A DNA stretch of 64,000 nucleotides from assembly GCF_023701695.1 (NCBI RefSeq), contig NZ_JAJOZC010000001.1, positions 6,323,894 to 6,387,893 of the forward strand, written 5' to 3'. This stretch comes from Streptomyces sp. RKAG290 (GTDB taxonomy: Bacteria > Actinomycetota > Actinomycetes > Streptomycetales > Streptomycetaceae). The position numbers and the translations under genes were made by a program. Numbering within the stretch: the stretch's first letter is position 1; the number at the start of each line of letters is the position of its first letter. The notes beneath the pieces were generated by a model. The model was given only the letters and a program-made list of their open reading frames with translations. It had not been told where the DNA came from and did no database searches. This document shows positions 60,081 through 64,000 of this stretch, piece after piece.

Positions 60081-62656
60081 TTGCCAGACGAGGCCCAGCC
60101 AGTCGCCGCCCCGCAGCCCGACAAGCCCGCGGCGGCCCCAGCCACGCCCGCGAAGGAGCAGCCCGCGGAGAAGGAGAAGCCGAAGCCTCCGGCGCCGGAG
60201 GCCGGCGCCGGCCCGGCCTCCGCGGAGGCGAACGGGCCCGTGCCCGCGTCCCCCGCACAGCCGGCCGCTCCCGCCTCCCCGCCCCGGGCGCACCGAAGCC
60301 CCCGGCGAAGCCCGAAGCGGGGCAGGCCGTGCCCGCAGGCCCGGCGGCCCGCTCCGGCGGCGGCTCCTCCAACAGGGTCCGGGCCAGGCTGGCCCGCCTG
60401 GGCGTCCAGCGCTCCAGCCCGTACAACCCGGTGCTGGAACCACTGCTGCGCACCGTCCGCAGCAACGACGCCAAGATCGAGACCTCCACGCTGCGCCAGA
60501 TCGAGCGCGCCTACCAGGTCGCCGAGCGCTGGCACCGCGGCCAGAAGCGCAAGAGCGGCGACCCTTACATCACCCACCCGCTCGCCGTGACGACGATCCT
60601 GGCCGAGCTGGGCATGGACCCGGCCACCCTGATGGCGGGGCTGCTGCACGACACGGTCGAGGACACCGAGTACGGCCTGGACACCCTGCGCCGCGACTTC
60701 GGCGACCAGGTCGCGCTGCTGGTCGACGGCGTCACCAAGCTGGACAAGGTGAAGTTCGGCGAGGCGGCGCAGGCCGAGACCGTGCGCAAGATGGTCGTCG
60801 CCATGGCCAAGGACCCCAGGGTCCTGGTCATCAAGCTCGCCGACCGGCTGCACAACATGCGCACCATGCGCTACCTCAAGCGGGAGAAGCAGGAGAAGAA
60901 GGCCCGCGAGACGCTGGAGATCTACGCCCCCCTCGCCCACCGCCTGGGCATGAACACCATCAAGTGGGAGCTGGAGGACCTCGCCTTCGCGATCCTCTAC
61001 CCGAAGATGTACGACGAGATCGTCCGCCTGGTCGCCGAGCGGGCGCCCAAGCGCGACGAATACCTCGCCATAGTGACCGACGAGGTCCAGTCCGACCTGC
61101 GCGCCGCCCGCATCAAGGCCACCGTCACCGGCCGGCCGAAGCACTACTACAGCGTCTACCAGAAGATGATCGTGCGGGGCCGGGACTTCGCCGAGATCTA
61201 CGACCTGGTGGGCATCCGGGTTCTCGTCGACACGGTCCGCGACTGTTACGCGGCGCTCGGCACCGTCCACGCGCGATGGAATCCGGTCCCCGGCCGGTTC
61301 AAGGACTACATCGCGATGCCCAAGTTCAACATGTACCAGTCGCTGCACACCACGGTGATCGGCCCCAGCGGCAAGCCCGTCGAGCTGCAGATCCGTACGT
61401 TCGACATGCACCGCCGCGCCGAGTACGGCATCGCGGCGCACTGGAAGTACAAGCAGGAGGCCGTCGCCGGTGCCTCCAAGGTGCGCACCGACGTCCCCAA
61501 GAACACCGGCCGCGGCCAGGACACCGTCAACGACATGGCGTGGCTGCGCCAGCTCCTGGACTGGCAGAAGGAGACCGAGGACCCCAGCGAGTTCCTGGAG
61601 TCCCTGCGCTTCGACCTCTCGCGCAACGAGGTCTTCGTCTTCACGCCGAAGGGCGACGTCATAGCGCTCCCCGCGGGGGCGACATCGGTCGACTTCGCGT
61701 ACGCCGTCCATACGGAGGTCGGCCACCGGACCATAGGGGCACGGGTCAACGGGCGGCTCGTCCCGCTCGAGTCGACGCTCGACAACGGCGACCTGGTGGA
61801 GGTCTTCACCTCCAAGGCGGCCGGCGCCGGGCCGTCCCGTGACTGGCTCGGGTTCGTCAAGTCACCGCGGGCACGCAACAAGATCCGCGCCTGGTTCTCC
61901 AAGGAGCGCCGCGACGAGGCGATCGAGCAGGGCAAGGACTCCATCGCGCGGGCCATGCGCAAGCAGAACCTGCCGATCCAGCGGATCCTGACGGGCGACT
62001 CCCTGGTCACCCTCGCCCACGAGATGCGCTACCCCGACATCTCCTCCCTCTACGCCGCGATCGGTGAGGGGCACGTCGCGGCGGCCGGCGTCGTGCAGAA
62101 GCTGGTCCAGGCGCTCGGCGGCGAGGACGCGGCCAACGAGGACCTGGCGGAGAGCTCCCCGCCCTCGCACGGGCGCAACAAGCGCCGTGCCAAGGCGGAT
62201 CCGGGCGTCGTCGTCAAGGGTGTCGAGGACGTCTGGGTCAAGCTGGCCCGCTGCTGCACGCCGGTCCCCGGCGACCCGATCATCGGCTTCGTGACCCGGG
62301 GCAGCGGGGTCTCCGTACACCGCGCGGACTGCGTGAACGTCGACTCGCTCTCGCAGCAGCCGGAGCGGATCCTGGAGGTCGAGTGGGCGCCCACCCAGTC
62401 CTCGGTCTTCCTGGTCGCCATCCAGGTCGAGGCACTGGACCGTTCCAGGCTCCTCTCGGACGTCACACGCATCCTGTCCGACCAGCACGTCAACATCCTG
62501 TCCGCGGCCGTACAGACCTCGCGTGACCGGGTGGCGACCTCGCGCTTCACCTTCGAGATGGGCGATCCGAAGCACCTGGGTCACGTCCTGAAGGCCGTAC
62601 GCGGCGTGGAGGGCGTCTACGACGTCTACCGGGTGACCTCGGCCCGCAGGCCCTGA
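60081..62656 (+). CDS. relA: bifunctional (p)ppGpp synthetase/hydrolase RelA, frameshifted near the N-terminus
   Basis: About 858 aa. Domains in order: low-complexity Pro/Ala/Lys-rich N-terminus (about 120 aa), HD hydrolase (ATLMAGLLHDTVEDTEYG, HDxxED intact, near residue 188), synthetase (RPKHYYSVYQKMIVRG near 350, with the RFKD loop of bifunctional Rel proteins near 406), TGS (VFVFTPKGDVIALPAG, about 516) and ACT (from about 773). It makes and degrades ppGpp in the stringent response, on the ribosome. TTG 60081 is chosen because it opens the frame as L-P-D-E-A-Q-P behind GAGGAG. One base is missing between about 60271 and 60285, in the Pro-rich part, so the translated frame changes there. 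Confidence 0.93.
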
Positions 62657-62658
62657 CA

Positions 62659-62709
62659 GGCAAGCAGAGAGGGCCCTCCGTCACTGACGGAGGGCCCTCT
62701 CTGCTTGCC
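62659..62709. terminator. 25-bp perfect bidirectional terminator
   Basis: GGCAAGCAGAGAGGGCCC-type left arm (62659-62683) and exact complement (62685-62709), one central base. It sits between the convergent relA and DUF349 genes. Confidence 0.9.
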
Positions 62710-62732
62710 GACCGGTGCGGCGGCCCGGGTGG

Positions 62733-63962
62733 TCAGCCGCCGAACTCCTCCAGGCCCTTCAGCGCCTGGTCCAGCAGGGCCTGCCGGCCCTCCAGCTCAC
62801 GGGCGAGCTTGTCCGCACGGGCGTTGTTGCCCGAGGCGCGGGCCGTGTCGATCTGCGTACGCAGCTTGTCCACGGCGGACTGGAGCTGGCCGGTCAGACC
62901 CGCAGCACGCGCACGTGCCTCCGGGTTGGTCCGGCGCCACTCCGACTCCTCGGCCTCCTGGAGCGCCCGCTCCACCGCCTGCATCCGCCCCTCGACCTTC
63001 GGGCGGGCGTCACGCGGCACGTGGCCGATGGCTTCCCAGCGCTCGTTGAGGGCCCGGAACGCGGCCCTGGAGGCCTTCAGGTCCTTCACCGGCACCAGCT
63101 TCTCGGCCTCGAGGGCGAGCTCCTCCTTGAGCGTGAGGTTCTCGCCCTGCTCCGCGTCCCGCTCGGCGAAGACCCCGCTGCGGGCCGCGAAGAACACGTC
63201 CTGAGCACCGCGGAAACGGTTCCACAGGTCGTCCTCGGCCTCGCGCTGGGCGCGGCCCGCCGCCTTCCACTCCGTCATCAGGTCGCGGTAACGGGCAGCC
63301 GTCGTACCCCAGTCCGTGGAGCCGGACAGCGACTCGGCCTCGACGACCAGCTTCTCCTTGGCCTTGCGGGCCTCCTCGCGCTGGGCGTCCAGCGAGGCGA
63401 AGTGGGCCTTGCGGCGCTTGGAGAACGCCGAGCGGGCGTGCGAGAAGCGGTGCCACAGCTCGTCGTCGGACTTGCGGTCGAGCCGCGGCAGGCCCTTCCA
63501 CGTGTCGACGAGCGCACGCAGCCGCTCGCCCGCGGAGCGCCACTGCTCGCTCTGCGCCAGCTCCTCGGCCTCGACGACCAGCGCCTCCTTGGCGTGCTTC
63601 GCCTCGTCGGTCTGCTTCGCCTTCTGCGCCTTGCGCTCCTCGCGCCGCGAGTCGACCGTCGCCACCAGGGCGTCCAGCCGCTTGCGCAGCGCGTCGAGGT
63701 CACCGACGGCGTGATGCTCGTCGACCTGCGCACGCAGATGCTCGATGGCGGTCGTCGCGTCCTTCGCGGACAGATCGGTGGTCTTCACCCGCCGCTCGAG
63801 GAGGCCGATCTCGACGACAATGCCCTCGTACTTGCGCTCGAAGTAGGCCAGGGCCTCCGCCGGAGAACCGGCCTGCCACGATCCGACGACCTGCTCGCCG
63901 TCGGCTGTACGCACGTACACGGTGCCCGTCTCATCGACACGGCCCCACGGGTCGCTGCTCAC
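62733..63962 (-). CDS. DUF349 domain-containing protein
   Basis: 409 aa, mostly long charged helices, with three DUF349 repeats. Each has an aromatic core such as DELWHRFSHARSAFSKRR, DDLWNRFRGAQDVFFAA and RWEAIGHVPRDAR. An N-terminal small beta domain (WGRVDETGTVYVRTADGEQV) and a C-terminal coil (LQSAVDKLRTQIDTARASG) complete it. Conserved in actinobacteria next to relA. Function unknown. GTG 63962. Only 38 nt remain after it in the window. Confidence 0.9.
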   Translation of the reverse strand: MSSDPWGRVDETGTVYVRTADGEQVVGSWQAGSPAEALAYFERKYEGIVVEIGLLERRVKTTDLSAKDATTAIEHLRAQVDEHHAVGDLDALRKRLDALVATVDSRREERKAQKAKQTDEAKHAKEALVVEAEELAQSEQWRSAGERLRALVDTWKGLPRLDRKSDDELWHRFSHARSAFSKRRKAHFASLDAQREEARKAKEKLVVEAESLSGSTDWGTTAARYRDLMTEWKAAGRAQREAEDDLWNRFRGAQDVFFAARSGVFAERDAEQGENLTLKEELALEAEKLVPVKDLKASRAAFRALNERWEAIGHVPRDARPKVEGRMQAVERALQEAEESEWRRTNPEARARAAGLTGQLQSAVDKLRTQIDTARASGNNARADKLARELEGRQALLDQALKGLEEFGG

Positions 63963-64000
63963 AGCGCCTCCTCCACCTGATGCCCGCGAGAGGGTTCGCC

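Noticed and set aside
60271..60300. Programmed frameshift in relA
   Set aside because: No slippery heptamer plus downstream structure is evident, and the same one-base loss occurs in many unrelated genes in the window.

Overview
The window is chromosomal DNA of a Streptomyces or very close relative. The base composition is extremely G+C rich, and GTG starts and 4-nt ATGA/GTGA stop-start overlaps are common. It carries the sporulation gene ssgB and phosphatidylinositol/PIM lipid genes. The order relA-apt-secF-secD-yajC-ruvBAC-yebC-pdxT-pdxS-pimA-acyltransferase-pgsA-EF-G2-HIT-thrS ... ssgB ... cobalamin genes-metQIN matches, in reverse, the core region of S. coelicolor that I recall around SCO1513 (relA) to SCO1541 (ssgB) and beyond. 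Most of it is conserved core genome, with no prophage, insertion sequence, CRISPR array or biosynthetic gene cluster.

Layout: (1) 1-4.6 kb: GNAT fragment, two small membrane proteins, then a methionine ABC importer (metN-metI-metQ) preceded by a Cys/Met-containing leader peptide. (2) 4.7-12.9 kb: a GNAT gene and cobalamin/siroheme genes, cobL, a BluB-CobT fusion and a bifunctional CobA/siroheme enzyme, followed by a SpoU-type rRNA/tRNA methylase. (3) 13-17 kb: a Ser/Thr protein kinase, two small Streptomyces proteins, an APH-like phosphotransferase with an internal 33-bp tandem repeat, and a zinc-ribbon protein. (4) 17.1-17.6 kb: minus-strand tRNA operon Gly-Cys-Val-Val-Val. (5) 17.7-24.9 kb: pabB-like and pabC-like folate genes, acetyltransferase, DsbA-like protein, a LacI regulator with a double operator, an acetylxylan-esterase-like hydrolase, and a CGNR zinc-finger regulator. 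(6) 25.2-26.3 kb: ssgB and a PGPGW membrane protein. (7) 26.4-36.4 kb: a segment bracketed by two nearly identical tRNA-Val(CAC) genes. It holds a sugar ABC importer, a YesL-like protein and a PcRGLX/YetA-like secreted lyase, a likely pectin (rhamnogalacturonan) uptake locus, plus a giant membrane protein and an SRPBCC protein. (8) 36.5-44.5 kb: DnaQ-like exonuclease, a DUF4365 nuclease-like protein coupled to an unknown 421-aa protein, thrS, a K+ channel, a HIT protein and an unknown 560-aa membrane protein. (9) 44.6-64 kb: EF-G2, PIM lipid operon, PLP synthase, yebC, ruvCAB, yajC-secD-secF-apt, relA and a DUF349 protein.

One technical pattern runs through the window. Nine genes, including conserved ones such as relA, cobT and pabC, are interrupted by what all look like single-base deletions in G or C runs: 16 events and no insertions. 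This looks more like under-called homopolymers in the assembly than like gene decay. Frames given here are the corrected reading. The strongest biological leads are the metNIQ leader peptide, the BluB-CobT fusion with its roughly 590-residue disordered N-terminus, the DUF4365/421-aa pair, and the tRNA-bracketed pectin locus. I found no clear case of an entirely new biological system.
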